DNA of 64,000 nt from Vibrio sp. D404a (lineage in GTDB: Bacteria; Pseudomonadota; Gammaproteobacteria; Enterobacterales; Vibrionaceae): positions 62,001-126,000 of the forward strand of contig NZ_JAHGAJ010000003.1 of assembly GCF_030248535.1 (NCBI RefSeq), read 5' to 3'. The translations under genes were made by a program, and so were the position numbers. The notes below the pieces were generated by a model. The model did not search any database. It saw only the letters and a program-made list of their open reading frames with translations, and was not told where the DNA came from. Positions 63,723-64,000 of this stretch are shown here, one piece after another. How positions within the stretch are numbered: the stretch's first letter is position 1; the number at the start of each line of letters is the position of its first letter.

Positions 63723-64000
63723 TTATAACTTCTTTATTAGAAACGAAAGCGATGAATCCAGTGGATAGTTTTCTAATACCATTTGGCATTCATAGCCCTG
63801 TTTTTCATAAAACGGACGGGCTTGAAAGCTCAACGTATCAACGAGCGACGACGTACATCCTCGAGATTTCGCATACTCTTCGATTTGCGTGAGAAGTTTG
63901 CTTCCAACTTGCTGGCCTCTCAAAGACTCATCAACCCAAAGAAACTTAATAAGAAGCCAGTTTCCCCAAAGGTCTGCGATAATACCGCCGACTTTTTTGT
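63723..64000 (-). CDS. GNAT-family N-acetyltransferase, 5' end cut off by the window
   Basis: The frame is open to the right edge. Visible residues include FLWVDESLRGQQVGSKLLTQIEEYA (acetyl-CoA loop) and RPFYEKQGYECQMVLENYP. The protein is therefore a GNAT acetyltransferase of which about 92 C-terminal residues are in view. Confidence 0.85.
   Translation of the reverse strand, partial: KKVGGIIADLWGNWLLIKFLWVDESLRGQQVGSKLLTQIEEYAKSRGCTSSLVDTLSFQARPFYEKQGYECQMVLENYPLDSSLSFLIKKL

Overview
The window looks like accessory-rich chromosomal DNA of a marine gammaproteobacterium, most likely a Vibrio. The base composition is in the mid-40s percent GC. Many proteins have the feel of Vibrio homologues: OprB-like porins, an HD-GYP sensor, a MexEF-type RND pump, DUF1800/DUF1501, and a DUF1852 plus MetE-core pair. 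Single regulators sit beside small catabolic operons throughout. No rRNA, tRNA, CRISPR array or ribosomal protein gene is visible. The mix of catabolic, transport and regulatory genes suggests the secondary chromosome of a Vibrio, but that is an inference.

Left part (1-17 kb): two exported M19 dipeptidase-like proteins, two AraC-family regulators, two OprB-type porins, another outer-membrane barrel protein, a small exported GYD-like protein and an exported amidohydrolase. Five copies of a 15-bp motif (consensus TGTACATTTTGCGAA) lie in the promoters of this set and link them into one probable regulon for taking up and cleaving small peptide-like substrates. Inserted here are a TetR-controlled haloalkane dehalogenase of the DhlA type with an imine-reductase-like gene, and a second TetR circuit with three matching operators in front of a DUF5131 gene, the tetR gene itself and two NTF2-fold genes.

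Middle (17-36 kb): a MocR regulator divergent from an EamA exporter; a Fic protein with its own operator-like repeats; a quinone reductase; a secreted SdsA-type alkyl sulfatase with a divergent LysR; a three-gene FecBCD-type ABC importer preceded by a 34-bp palindrome; GNAT acetyltransferases; a 43-residue membrane protein; an exported DAO-family oxidoreductase; and a large transmembrane HD-GYP protein with a solute-binding sensor domain.

Right part (36-64 kb): an RND efflux pump and adaptor with a divergent TetR; an orphan tyrosine recombinase next to a perfect 13-6-13 inverted repeat; a TauE/SafE permease; the folate-independent methionine synthase pair mesX-mesD; a 1.4-kb gene-free stretch with several palindromes; PhzF; a DUF1800-DUF1501 operon; LysR/DJ-1; a lipoprotein lipase; radical SAM-DUF1349; an EAL protein that has lost a catalytic Glu; and LysR with an outer-membrane protein and DUF1254. 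The window is cut inside the first dipeptidase gene at the left end and inside a GNAT gene at the right end. Function calls rest on motif recognition by eye; no database search was run.
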